NCBI GenBank assembly: GCA_022562895.1
Contig: JADFOK010000027.1
Coordinates: 1 to 35,822, forward strand
Direction of reading: 5' to 3'
DNA: 35,822 bases
From: Bacteroidota bacterium
Lineage (GTDB): Bacteria; Bacteroidota; Bacteroidia; Flavobacteriales; Flavobacteriaceae
The position numbers were made by a program, and so were the translations under genes. The notes under the pieces are model-generated. The model was given only the letters and a program-made list of their open reading frames with translations, was not told the origin of the DNA and searched no databases. How positions within the stretch are numbered: the stretch's first letter is position 1; each line of letters starts with the position of its first letter. Positions 15,262 to 23,101 of this stretch are shown piece by piece.

Positions 15262-16406
15262 TATTTATCCAAAGGTAACGCAATTTCCATCGTAGTGCCT
15301 TTATCTGGTGTACTGATTAAAACTCGTAATCTACCTTTATGGTAATCTTCAATAATGCGTTTTGCCAATGAGAGACCTAATCCCCAACCACGTTTTTTTG
15401 TCGTAAAACCAGGAGCAAATATTTTTGAAAAATGTCTTTTAGGAATTCCTTTTCCTGAATCTGAAACCTTTATTATAGCATTTTTAGCATTCGCTTCAAT
15501 AGTGATTGTTATTCTTCCTTTACCCTTCATGGCATCAATACCATTTTTCACAAGATTTTCAATGGTCCACCCATATAACTGCGAATTTATTTTTACGTAT
15601 AAAGGAGAATCTGGTAATATTAAAGTAAAATCAATTAATTTTGAAGTCCTGCTTTTTAAATATTCAAAAGAGGCTTGTGTTTCTGCAACAATATCACTTT
15701 TTTTCATAGCAGGTATAGATCCTACTTTCGAAAAACGTTCTGTAATAGTTTGAAGCCTGTCGATATCCTTTTCCATTTCTTCTAGGTATTCTGCGTTTAC
15801 ATGTTCAGATTTCAGGATTTCAATCCAACCAACCAATGAAGATAAGGGTGTACCTATCTGATGTGCGGTTTCTTTTGCCATTCCTGCTAGTAATTTGTTT
15901 TGCTCGGCAGATTTCAATGTTTTATAAAAGAAATAGATGGTAGCAAAAAACAACAATATAATAAGAATCATTACTGCAGGATAGTATTTTATTTTGTTGA
16001 TAATAGGCGAGTTACCATAGTAAATGGTTTGTAATAATTCATCATTATAACGTACTTCAATAGGCTTATATTCAGTTGAAAATTGTTTTATAAGTTTAAG
16101 TGTATCAATATTTTTCTTTGAGATATTACGAGCATCATAGCTATTTTCTTTATGACTAAATAAAATCATGGGAGTGGTTGTATTACTTTGCAGGACACTT
16201 AATACTGTTTCACTAACTACTACTTCAGAATCTGTAATATTATTTTGTTGAACCTCAAATTGTGCCTCAGCCCATAGTTGCATTTTATTCCTTTCGTTCT
16301 CTTTTAACTGTTTAAAGAAAGCAAAAGTATTCCACATTATCAGACTAATAATAAAGAGTGAGACAAGAAAGAAAAACCAACGGGTAAGAGCGGTATTTTT
16401 TAACAT
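15258..16406 (-). CDS. Membrane sensor histidine kinase (orphan)
   Basis: A 382-residue two-component sensor. Membrane helices at about 9-30 and 142-162 flank a roughly 110-residue periplasmic sensing region without a recognisable domain. A short linker with no clear HAMP domain leads to the phosphoacceptor helix ETAHQIGTPLSSL (His182), then the ATPase domain: N box ENLVKNGIDAM, G1 DSGKGIP and G2 GWGLGLSLAK. No response regulator gene is adjacent, so its partner lies elsewhere. The H-box wording AHQIGTPL is typical of Bacteroidota kinases. It is transcribed divergently from the flavin reductase gene. Confidence 0.93.
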   Translation of the reverse strand: MLKNTALTRWFFFLVSLFIISLIMWNTFAFFKQLKENERNKMQLWAEAQFEVQQNNITDSEVVVSETVLSVLQSNTTTPMILFSHKENSYDARNISKKNIDTLKLIKQFSTEYKPIEVRYNDELLQTIYYGNSPIINKIKYYPAVMILIILLFFATIYFFYKTLKSAEQNKLLAGMAKETAHQIGTPLSSLVGWIEILKSEHVNAEYLEEMEKDIDRLQTITERFSKVGSIPAMKKSDIVAETQASFEYLKSRTSKLIDFTLILPDSPLYVKINSQLYGWTIENLVKNGIDAMKGKGRITITIEANAKNAIIKVSDSGKGIPKRHFSKIFAPGFTTKKRGWGLGLSLAKRIIEDYHKGRLRVLISTPDKGTTMEIALPLDKY

Positions 16407-16491
16407 ATAGATATCCTTTTCGGATTTAAATATAAAGGAAATATGTTAATATTATTGTGTAAACATATTTTTACAAGCTATATAGTTTGGG

Positions 16492-16499
16492 TACATTTG
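16492..16499 (+). promoter_or_regulatory. -7 box close to the flavin reductase start codon
   Basis: TACATTTG matches TAnnTTTG and ends seven bases before the ATG at 16506. Transcription would then start at or next to the start codon, giving a leaderless or nearly leaderless mRNA. It also argues against the longer open frame that begins at 16443. Confidence 0.45.
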
Positions 16500-16505
16500 C
16501 AAACA

Positions 16506-17378
16506 ATGATTTCCATTAAGCCAAAAGACATTAGTATAGGGCAATTACACAGTTATTTACTGGGAGCTGTTTCTCCCCGGCCTATTGCTTTTGCAAGTAC
16601 AGTAGATAATAAGGGTAATGTAAACTTGTCTCCCTTTAGTTATTTTAATGTTTTTAGTGCGAATCCTCCCGTGATGATATTTTCTCCGGCAAGAAGAGTA
16701 CGTAATAATACCTCTAAGCATACCCTGGAAAATGTTTTGGAAACTAGTGAGGTGGTTATTAATATTGTAAGCTATGCTATAGTACATCAAATGTCATTAT
16801 CTTCTACAGAATACGCTGAAGGGGTTAATGAATTTATAAAGGCTGGTTTTACTGAAGTACCTTCAGATATTGTAAAACCTCCCCGTGTTGGTGAATCACC
16901 CGTTCAATTTGAATGTAAAGTAAAGGATGTAATAGCATTAGGAACTGAAGGTGGTGCAGGAAATCTGATAATTGCTGAAGTTGTAAAACTACATATAAAA
17001 GAAAATATACTAGATTCAAAAGGGAGAATAGATCCAATGAAAATTGACACAGTTGCACGAATGGGAGGAAACTGGTACAGTCGCGCCAAATCAGGAATAT
17101 TTGAGGTGCCAAAACCCCTATCAACTATGGGAATAGGTGTAGATGCATTACCCGATTCTTTTTTGAAAAGTAACGTGCTTACCGGAAACGATCTTGGAAT
17201 GCTTGGCAATGTGGAAAACCTGCCTTCAGAAGAAGATGTGGAAACTTTTGTAAGTTCTTCAGACGAATATAAAGACTTAATTACTTCAGGGAATATTTGG
17301 GAAATACATAAAAAAGCACAAGAATTTCTTCAAAATAAAAATGTAATGAAAGCTTGGAAACTTTTATTGGCAAAATAA
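16506..17378 (+). CDS. Flavin reductase / flavoredoxin family protein
   Basis: A 290-residue FMN-binding split-barrel protein of the DIM6/NTAB type. The start MISIKPKDI at 16506 is preferred over the ATG at 16443, whose extra 21 residues look unlike the family and overlap a promoter box. Motifs include LGAVSPRPIAFASTVD, GNVNLSPFSYFNVFSANPP and FSPARR around the flavin site, followed by GESPVQFECKV and a C-terminal extension of about 100 residues with helical character. Members reduce free flavins or act as flavin-dependent oxidoreductases; the substrate here is unknown. It stands alone, divergent from the histidine kinase. Confidence 0.87.
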   Translation: MISIKPKDISIGQLHSYLLGAVSPRPIAFASTVDNKGNVNLSPFSYFNVFSANPPVMIFSPARRVRNNTSKHTLENVLETSEVVINIVSYAIVHQMSLSSTEYAEGVNEFIKAGFTEVPSDIVKPPRVGESPVQFECKVKDVIALGTEGGAGNLIIAEVVKLHIKENILDSKGRIDPMKIDTVARMGGNWYSRAKSGIFEVPKPLSTMGIGVDALPDSFLKSNVLTGNDLGMLGNVENLPSEEDVETFVSSSDEYKDLITSGNIWEIHKKAQEFLQNKNVMKAWKLLLAK

Positions 17379-17419
17379 TTATAGTAATAAAATATTGATA
17401 GGAATAATAAATAAAAATA

Positions 17420-17794
17420 ATGGAAATACAAGGAAAGATAAAAAAGATAGATGAAACTAAGACCTACGGAAGTAATGATTTTAGAAAACGTGAAATGGTA
17501 ATTACTACCGTGGAACAATATCCACAACATATTTTGATTGAATTTATACAAGATAAAACCGATTTACTTGACAATTTTAAAGTAGATCAAAATGTTAAGA
17601 TTAGTATAAATATAAGGGGACGAGAGTGGACAAACCCAGAGGGAGAAGTAAAATATTTCAACTCTATTAACGGATGGCGTATCGAAAATATTGAACAGAC
17701 TGAATCTCAGGAAATGCCACCCTTACCTTCGGAAGAGGCTTTTGAACCTACTACCGATATAGATGATAAAGAACACGACGATTTACCATTCTAA
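17420..17794 (+). CDS. DUF3127 family protein with an SSB-like acidic tail
   Basis: A 124-residue cytosolic protein. The N-terminal 95 residues (MEIQGKIKKIDETKTYGSNDFRKREMV, then VKISINIRGREW) form an OB-fold-like strand pattern typical of DUF3127. A disordered acidic linker ends in DDKEHDDLPF, closely resembling the DDDIPF tip by which single-stranded DNA-binding proteins recruit repair and replication partners. The usual ssb domain is not recognisable, so this is not the main SSB. A nucleic-acid-related role is inferred from fold and tail. It is monocistronic, with a likely terminator at 17866-17898. Confidence 0.78.
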   Translation: MEIQGKIKKIDETKTYGSNDFRKREMVITTVEQYPQHILIEFIQDKTDLLDNFKVDQNVKISINIRGREWTNPEGEVKYFNSINGWRIENIEQTESQEMPPLPSEEAFEPTTDIDDKEHDDLPF

Positions 17795-17865
17795 AAAGCA
17801 CTACATAAGATAACTTCAACTTCGCTCTTTGAACATGTTTCGTTGAGCAGGGTTGGAATAAGTAT

Positions 17866-17898
17866 TGCCTGAAGGTTCTTTAGGCATTTTGTATTTTT
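17866..17898 (+). terminator. Candidate terminator after the DUF3127 gene
   Basis: TGCCT (17866-17870) pairs with AGGCA (17882-17886). The stem extends inward with GAA/TTT and a five-base loop, and T-rich sequence follows. It ends only a few bases before the next gene's start at 17904. Confidence 0.5.
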
Positions 17899-17903
17899 AA
17901 CAG

Positions 17904-19280
17904 ATGAACATCACCAAAACTATAGAGAAACTTTTTAAAAGGTTTTTACCCTCTCCTTTTACAATTGCTATTATACTCACTTTGTTGACTATGGTATTAG
18001 CTCTAAGTTTTACTGAAGCTCCAAAAGATCAATCTCATTTATTTGCAGTATTATCATATTGGGAAAATGGGATATGGAATAATGATTTATTGGTGTTCGC
18101 CTATCAAATGATGCTTATTTTGGTTTTGGGGCATATCTTGGTGTTAAGTAAGCCCATGAATTTTGGTATTGAAAAACTTACCAATCTAGTTAACAATACC
18201 TCCAATGCTGTCTTATTAGTAAGCTCAGCAACCATGATAGTATCTTTTTTTAATTGGGGTTTAGGATTGATATTTGGAGCAATCATGGCACGTAAAGTGG
18301 CCGAAGCTGCCCAACTCCGGAATTTTAAAATTAATTATCCCTTAGTAGGTGCATCTGGATATGTAGGATTAATGATTTGGCATGGAGGGATAAGTGGCTC
18401 TGCACCTTTAAAAGTTGCTGAAAGTGGTCACCTTACCAGTTTAATGTCTGGAATAAATGATGAAGGTTTAAAATCACAACTCCCCAATTTCATTTCATTT
18501 AACGAAACCATATTTAGTAGCGCTAACCTTATTCTATTTGGTGTATTGTTACTAATAATTCCGTTGTTTTTATATCGATTAGGTAAAAAAGTACCTACAA
18601 CGGAAACAAAGCTACCGATTTATAAAGGCATAATTACAAAGGAAAAAAACCTAAAAGGAGCAGAACGGTTAGATCATTCAAAATTATTTGGTATTGGATT
18701 CGGAATACTAATACTTATCGCATTTTTCTATCAATATTTTGACGCTTTAAAGGGTTTAGTAATTACACCCAATATGCTCAACTTTTTTATGTTGGGGCTG
18801 GCATTGATATTACACGGGAGTTTTAAAAGTTTTTTAAATGCTGTAGAAGAGGCTATTAAAGGAGCCTCAGGGATATTGATACAATTTCCCCTCTATTTTG
18901 GAATTATGGGAATCATGAGAGATAGCGGGATGGTAATACAGATATCAGACTTTTTTGTTTCTATTGCTACACCGATAACACTGCCTATTTTAACTTTTTT
19001 AAGTGGAGGTTTAGTTAATATTTTTGTTCCAAGCGGAGGAGGACAATGGGCTATACAAGGTCCTATAGTTATTGAGTCCGCATTAAAATTAGGTGTGCCT
19101 TTACCCAAAGCAATAATGGCATTTGCTTATGGTGATCAAATTACCAATATGTTACAGCCATTTTGGGCTTTACCATTGTTGGGAATTACAAAATTAAAAG
19201 CTAAGGAAATACTTCCATATACATTAATGTTAATGGTTATAGGAACTATTGTATTCATTGGCGGATTGTTGTTATTGTAA
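17904..19280 (+). CDS. AtoE-type short-chain fatty acid transporter
   Basis: A 458-residue inner-membrane protein with about 11-12 hydrophobic segments. Family blocks of the AtoE/TIGR00366 short-chain fatty acid transporters are visible: FLPSPFTIAIILTLLTM at the start, WNDDL-like GIWNNDLLVFAYQM, GYVGLMIWHGGISGSAPL, and the strongly conserved FVPSGGGQWAIQGPI followed by YGDQITNMLQPFWALPLLG. Members move acetoacetate, butyrate and similar acids, probably by proton symport. No fatty-acid degradation genes lie nearby, so the substrate is not fixed by context. aat follows nine bases later and may be co-transcribed. Confidence 0.88.
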   Translation: MNITKTIEKLFKRFLPSPFTIAIILTLLTMVLALSFTEAPKDQSHLFAVLSYWENGIWNNDLLVFAYQMMLILVLGHILVLSKPMNFGIEKLTNLVNNTSNAVLLVSSATMIVSFFNWGLGLIFGAIMARKVAEAAQLRNFKINYPLVGASGYVGLMIWHGGISGSAPLKVAESGHLTSLMSGINDEGLKSQLPNFISFNETIFSSANLILFGVLLLIIPLFLYRLGKKVPTTETKLPIYKGIITKEKNLKGAERLDHSKLFGIGFGILILIAFFYQYFDALKGLVITPNMLNFFMLGLALILHGSFKSFLNAVEEAIKGASGILIQFPLYFGIMGIMRDSGMVIQISDFFVSIATPITLPILTFLSGGLVNIFVPSGGGQWAIQGPIVIESALKLGVPLPKAIMAFAYGDQITNMLQPFWALPLLGITKLKAKEILPYTLMLMVIGTIVFIGGLLLL

Positions 19281-19288
19281 AAAGAATT

Positions 19289-19927
19289 ATGCAATATCTG
19301 TCGAAACTCCTTTCCTTTCCTAATGCTGATAAAGCTTCAGAAGAAGGTCTGTTAGCAATAGGGGGAGATCTATCAACAGAGCGATTGTTACTTGCGTATC
19401 GTTCCGGAATTTTTCCATGGTACGAAGAGGGTCAGCCCATAATGTGGTGGTGTCCTAACCCTAGAATGGTGTTATTCCTTTCACGATATAAAATTTCTAA
19501 AAGTTTGGAGAAGACCATTAATAGCAATACGTTTAAAATTACTTTTAATTCTTGTTTTTCTGAAGTTATCTCAAATTGTTCAAATATAAAACGAGAGGGT
19601 CAATCGGGAACATGGATAACACAAAATATGAAAGATGCATACATCGAGTTATACAACAAAGGTCATGCATTATCTGTTGAAGTATGGATTGGTGATGATT
19701 TAGTTGGAGGGCTTTATGGGATTGATTTACCAAAATGTAAAGTTTTTTGTGGGGAAAGTATGTTTAGCAAAAAAAAAGATGCTTCTAAAGTTGGGCTTTA
19801 TTATTTAGTTAATAAACTTAAATCAAAAAATTATATACTTATCGACTGTCAGATGTACACAAAACATTTATCGAGCTTGGGAGCAGAAGAAATATCGAGA
19901 AATGAATTCTTAAAATACTTAATTTGA
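19289..19927 (+). CDS. aat: Leucyl/phenylalanyl-tRNA--protein transferase
   Basis: A 212-residue cytosolic enzyme that adds Leu or Phe from aminoacyl-tRNA to proteins with N-terminal Lys or Arg, marking them for ClpAP degradation (N-degron pathway). Signatures are FPNADKASEEGLLAIGGDLSTERLLLAYRSGIFPWYEEG near the N-terminus, MWWCPNPRMVLF, WIGDDLVGGLYGI and FCGESMFSKKKDASK. Length is normal for the family. It lies nine bases after the AtoE-type gene. No clpS or clpA is in this window. Confidence 0.95.
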   Translation: MQYLSKLLSFPNADKASEEGLLAIGGDLSTERLLLAYRSGIFPWYEEGQPIMWWCPNPRMVLFLSRYKISKSLEKTINSNTFKITFNSCFSEVISNCSNIKREGQSGTWITQNMKDAYIELYNKGHALSVEVWIGDDLVGGLYGIDLPKCKVFCGESMFSKKKDASKVGLYYLVNKLKSKNYILIDCQMYTKHLSSLGAEEISRNEFLKYLI

Positions 19928-19961
19928 GCAATAATAGTGCAATAAAACGCATTTCATCGAA

Positions 19962-19969
19962 TATATTTG
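19962..19969 (+). promoter_or_regulatory. -7 box upstream of the small TPR-like protein
   Basis: TATATTTG matches TAnnTTTG, 52 bases before the start codon at 20022. No TTTG at the standard -33 spacing. Confidence 0.45.
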
Positions 19970-20021
19970 CTTATAAGCTAGGTTATTGCCATATTTACAA
20001 CTTTAATTTATTTCCCAAATT

Positions 20022-20372
20022 ATGATAAAGACGAACCTATTACTATTTCTAGTTGTTTTTTGTTTATCACTTAATTCCTTTTCACAGAATAGTGCCATGC
20101 ATAAAATAGACGTAAATAAGGACATTGATGTAGTGAAAGTCTATAAACAAGTTGTGAAAGAAGGCTATGGAACAACTCTAATATATAAAGAGCTTGCGAA
20201 TGCTTCTTATTTTAAAAGCGACTATGTTGAGGCAAAAATATGGTATGAAAAATTATTTGATGAGGAGAAAACAACAGATAAAACCCTACTATTTCGTTAT
20301 AGACAATCTTTAAAAGCACTTGGACTTTATAGAGAAACTAATGCATATCTATCTGTTAACACCTCTAATTAG
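20022..20372 (+). CDS. Small exported protein with one TPR-like unit
   Basis: A 116-residue protein with a signal peptide (MIKTNLLLFLVVFCLSLNSFSQ). The mature part contains a TPR-like helical pair: LIYKELANASYFKSDYVEAKIWYEKLF, followed by the start of another (LLFRYRQSLKALG). This wording closely resembles the N-terminal repeat region of flavobacterial OmpA-family/PorE-like proteins, which go on for several hundred residues more. Here nothing follows: the frame stops cleanly and the tag gene overlaps on the other strand by eight bases. It may be a stand-alone short paralogue or the remnant of a larger gene. Function unknown. Confidence 0.62.
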   Translation: MIKTNLLLFLVVFCLSLNSFSQNSAMHKIDVNKDIDVVKVYKQVVKEGYGTTLIYKELANASYFKSDYVEAKIWYEKLFDEEKTTDKTLLFRYRQSLKALGLYRETNAYLSVNTSN

Positions 20373-20937
20373 AGTTACACTCATCATATCTGAAACAGCT
20401 TATTAAATGATCATTTACCATCCCGGTAGCTTGCATATTGGCATAGATCACTGTAGAACCAACAAATTTAAATCCATGTTTTTTTAAATCTTTACTTATT
20501 TTATCACTCAAAGGAGTATTTGCAGGCAAATCATCTAAAGTTTCGAATTTATTAATAATAGGTTTCCCTTTTAGAAATCCCCAGATATAATTACTAAAAC
20601 TTCCAAACTCTTTCTGAATATTCAAAAAAGCTTGTGCATTTGTAATAGCTGCTTTTATTTTCAGTTTGTTTCGTATAATTCCAGCGTCTTTAATTAATGA
20701 GGCGAATTTTTTATCATTGTATTTAGCAATTTTTTTATAATCGAAATCATCAAAAGCTTTCTTAAAATTCTCACGTTTTCTCAATACAGTAATCCAACTT
20801 AAACCGGCTTGAAATGTCTCTAATAATAAAAATTCAAAGAGTATAATATCATCATAGACCGGCACACCCCATTCTTTGTCGTGATAGGCAATATATAGAG
20901 GGTTATCTCCACACCAAGGGCATCTTTGTTTATTCAT
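20365..20937 (-). CDS. tag: DNA-3-methyladenine glycosylase I
   Basis: A 190-residue base-excision repair enzyme that removes 3-methyladenine. The N-terminus RCPWCGDNPLYIAYHDKEWGVP and the C-terminal VNDHLISCFRYDEC provide the Cys and His residues of the Tag zinc snap. LLLETFQAGLSWITVLRKRENFKKAFDDFD contains the helix-hairpin-helix region and active-site glutamate (in the LLET segment). Length is typical. It is a single gene, divergent from the thioredoxin-like gene and overlapping the small TPR-like gene by eight bases at its 3' end. Confidence 0.95.
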   Translation of the reverse strand: MNKQRCPWCGDNPLYIAYHDKEWGVPVYDDIILFEFLLLETFQAGLSWITVLRKRENFKKAFDDFDYKKIAKYNDKKFASLIKDAGIIRNKLKIKAAITNAQAFLNIQKEFGSFSNYIWGFLKGKPIINKFETLDDLPANTPLSDKISKDLKKHGFKFVGSTVIYANMQATGMVNDHLISCFRYDECNSN

Positions 20938-20999
20938 TTATTATAAATAGCAGAAACTGAAGATAGTAAGTTTTTTTCAACTAATTCGTCTTATCTGTT

Positions 21000-21626
21000 A
21001 TGAAGAAATTAAATAAAACATTACATAAAAATTCTCGAACCTTGGTAGAAGAAAGTCTTAAGAAAGCTATCTCTTATGAGGAATATAGAAGATTGGTTAC
21101 TAATCACGTAGAAAAAGGAACAAGTTCAGGGCCTAATCAATCTGAAGCTCTTTCGAATTATACATTGCTCAATAATTCAAGAATGAAACGTTTGGATAAA
21201 ACAATCAAAATTAAGAATGATATTGCTAAGAAATTTCAGAATTATAAAGGTGACCTAACTTGGTTAGTACTCACCGAAAGTTGGTGTGGAGATGCTGCAC
21301 ATTCTATGCCTGTGATGAATAAATTGGCACAACTAACCCCTAATATTGAATTTAAAGTAGTGCAGCGTCATGAAAATGTTGAACTAATGAATGAGTTTCT
21401 TACTAATGGAAAAATGGCAATCCCAAAGCTTATAGTTTATGATAATAATAAAAATGAAGTAATTAACAATTGGGGTTCAAAACCTTCGAAAGTGGTTGAA
21501 ATGATTGAAGATATTAAGAAAATCCAAGGCACATTAACTTCGGAGTTTAAAATGGAACTTCAGGTTTGGTATAATAAAGATAAAGGAGAAAATATTTCTG
21601 AAGATTTATCAAAGCTATTAAATTAA
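21000..21626 (+). CDS. Thioredoxin-fold protein with a CGDA motif
   Basis: A 208-residue cytosolic protein; no signal is visible. An N-terminal helical region of about 75 residues precedes a thioredoxin fold: WLVLTESWCGDAAHSMPVMNKLA, FKVVQRHENVELMNEFL and the cis-proline loop AIPKLIVYD. The redox motif is CGDA, so only the first cysteine of CxxC remains. This family is common in Bacteroidota and often called thioredoxin family protein. With one cysteine it cannot work as a classical dithiol reductase. It starts 62 bases from the divergent tag gene. Confidence 0.8.
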   Translation: MKKLNKTLHKNSRTLVEESLKKAISYEEYRRLVTNHVEKGTSSGPNQSEALSNYTLLNNSRMKRLDKTIKIKNDIAKKFQNYKGDLTWLVLTESWCGDAAHSMPVMNKLAQLTPNIEFKVVQRHENVELMNEFLTNGKMAIPKLIVYDNNKNEVINNWGSKPSKVVEMIEDIKKIQGTLTSEFKMELQVWYNKDKGENISEDLSKLLN

Positions 21627-21630
21627 CTTA

Positions 21631-22317
21631 CTACTGTCCTGGAAAAATATAAGTGATTGACCCCAATTGTTTAGGTTTGTTTTCTGCAATTGTAAAACGA
21701 GCTTTTTTAGCATAAATAATTGCATTCTCAATTAAACATACATTGGAAGTAGTCGAAGCATTTTTATTAAATGAAGTATTTATAACATTGCCTAAATTAG
21801 ATACTGTAATGTGTAACACTACTTTACCAAAACTATCGCAAGTATAAACCGGGTTAGGAAAATATAAAGCTTTTCGATCTAATAAATGATAGGTGTTAGT
21901 ACTGTTTCGGTTATTGGAATTATTTAATGAAACCGTTTTGTTTTTATTATTAACGGCATTGGATTTATCTATATTAATAATGATGATTTTAGAATTTAAA
22001 CTTTCAATAGCATCATTCATTTCAGCGAGCTTATCTTCGGTGTTTTCTAAAAGTTCAATTCGTTCGTTTTCTATTTCAGCAATAAATTTTTCAGCTTCAT
22101 TATAAGCTTTGTGAGTTTCTATTTTTAGATTTTTGGCAGAAAGAAGAGCTAAATCTAATTCTTCAATGAGAATTTCTTCTTGAACATATTCTAATTCATA
22201 TAATTTTTCATCAACTTTTTTATTATTAGATAATTCAACGATATACATCATTAAAATTAAATTCCCAACAAGTAATGAAGCAATTAAAAAAGCGCGGTAT
22301 GAATAGTTCAAGTTCAT
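21631..22317 (-). CDS. Membrane-anchored coiled-coil protein with a TonB-like C-terminal domain
   Basis: A 228-residue protein. An N-terminal membrane helix (about 8-29, ASLLVGNLILMMYIV) is followed by a Glu/Lys-rich coiled coil (about 33-115), an Asn/Ser-rich linker, and a C-terminal domain (about 145-228; ALYFPNPVYTCDSFGKVVLHITVSNLGNV, then AKKARFTIAE and GSITYIF) that resembles the energy-transducer TonB C-terminus. Classical TonB has a Pro/Lys linker instead of the coiled coil, so the role may differ. It converges on the thioredoxin-like gene four bases away. The assignment rests on the C-terminal pattern. Confidence 0.6.
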   Translation of the reverse strand: MNLNYSYRAFLIASLLVGNLILMMYIVELSNNKKVDEKLYELEYVQEEILIEELDLALLSAKNLKIETHKAYNEAEKFIAEIENERIELLENTEDKLAEMNDAIESLNSKIIIINIDKSNAVNNKNKTVSLNNSNNRNSTNTYHLLDRKALYFPNPVYTCDSFGKVVLHITVSNLGNVINTSFNKNASTTSNVCLIENAIIYAKKARFTIAENKPKQLGSITYIFPGQ

Positions 22318-22332
22318 ATTCGAAAATACGAA

Positions 22333-22363
22333 TTTTTACACAAAACACTTTTTTTTACACAAA
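22333..22363. repeat. Two 12-base direct repeats, 19 bases apart
   Basis: TTTTTACACAAA occurs at 22333-22344 and again at 22352-22363. The copies lie just upstream of the TonB-like gene on the minus strand, in a 92-base gap, so they could be an operator, though they may simply be AT-rich sequence. Confidence 0.4.
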
Positions 22364-22409
22364 TTTCAGAATATTGATATATCCCTTAAATTTACAGATT
22401 TGAAAACAT

Positions 22410-23099
22410 TTAATCTAATGTTGTTTCAAAATCAGAAATACTAATAGCATTTTCCACCAATAAGTTACCAATTTTTGTTCTTCTTAATTCAATAAGATGA
22501 GCTCCGTTGATGAGTTTTTTGCCAAAATCATGAATTAACGAACGAATGTAGGTTCCTTTACTGCAAACTACTCTAAAATTTATTTTTGGGAGATCAATTT
22601 TGGTGATTTCAAATTCTGAAATAGTTACAGAACGCATGGGAATCTCTACTTTTTCACCACTTCGGGCATATTTGTATAATCGTTTACCGTCTTTTTTTAA
22701 TGCTGAAAAAACAGGAGGTTGTTGCTGTATTTCACCAATTAAATGCACGGTAGCAGCTAGTATTTTTTCTTCAGTAATCCCTGAAATATCAAAGGTTTTA
22801 TCAATCGCTGTTTCCAAATCGAAACTTGGTGTAGTGGCGCCTAAAGTAAATGTTCCAGTGTATTCTTTTTCTTGTGTTTGGTAGGTTTCAATCTTTTTGG
22901 TGAATTTTCCAGTGCAAAGTATAAGTAAACCAGTAGCCAAAGGATCTAATGTTCCGGCGTGACCCACCTTGATTTTCTTCAAACCAAATTTTTGTTTTAT
23001 CAGCCATCGCACTTTATTTACCACTTGAAAAGAAGTCCAATAAAGAGGTTTATCAATTAGCAGTACTTTTCCTTCTTTGTAGGCTTCAACAGTATTCAT
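22410..23099 (-). CDS. truB: tRNA pseudouridine(55) synthase TruB
   Basis: A 229-residue enzyme that makes pseudouridine 55 in the T-loop of tRNAs. The catalytic motif GHAGTLDPLATGLL is present (the Asp is the nucleophile), along with LLIDKPLYWTSFQVVNKVR at the start, FSALKKDGKRLYKYAR and VVCSKGTYIRSLIHDFG. It is the last gene of the minus-strand cluster ftsX-DUF3098-uppP-truB, two bases after uppP. Length is normal for Bacteroidota, without a long C-terminal PUA domain. Confidence 0.96.
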   Translation of the reverse strand: MNTVEAYKEGKVLLIDKPLYWTSFQVVNKVRWLIKQKFGLKKIKVGHAGTLDPLATGLLILCTGKFTKKIETYQTQEKEYTGTFTLGATTPSFDLETAIDKTFDISGITEEKILAATVHLIGEIQQQPPVFSALKKDGKRLYKYARSGEKVEIPMRSVTISEFEITKIDLPKINFRVVCSKGTYIRSLIHDFGKKLINGAHLIELRRTKIGNLLVENAISISDFETTLD

Positions 23100-23101
23100 A
23101 A

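Noticed and set aside
16443..16505. 21-residue N-terminal extension of the flavin reductase
   Set aside because: It overlaps a consensus -7 promoter box and adds residues unlike the family.
17420..17794. Main single-stranded DNA-binding protein (ssb)
   Set aside because: Only the acidic tail resembles SSB; the core matches DUF3127. The real ssb probably lies upstream of gldE beyond the chimeric break.
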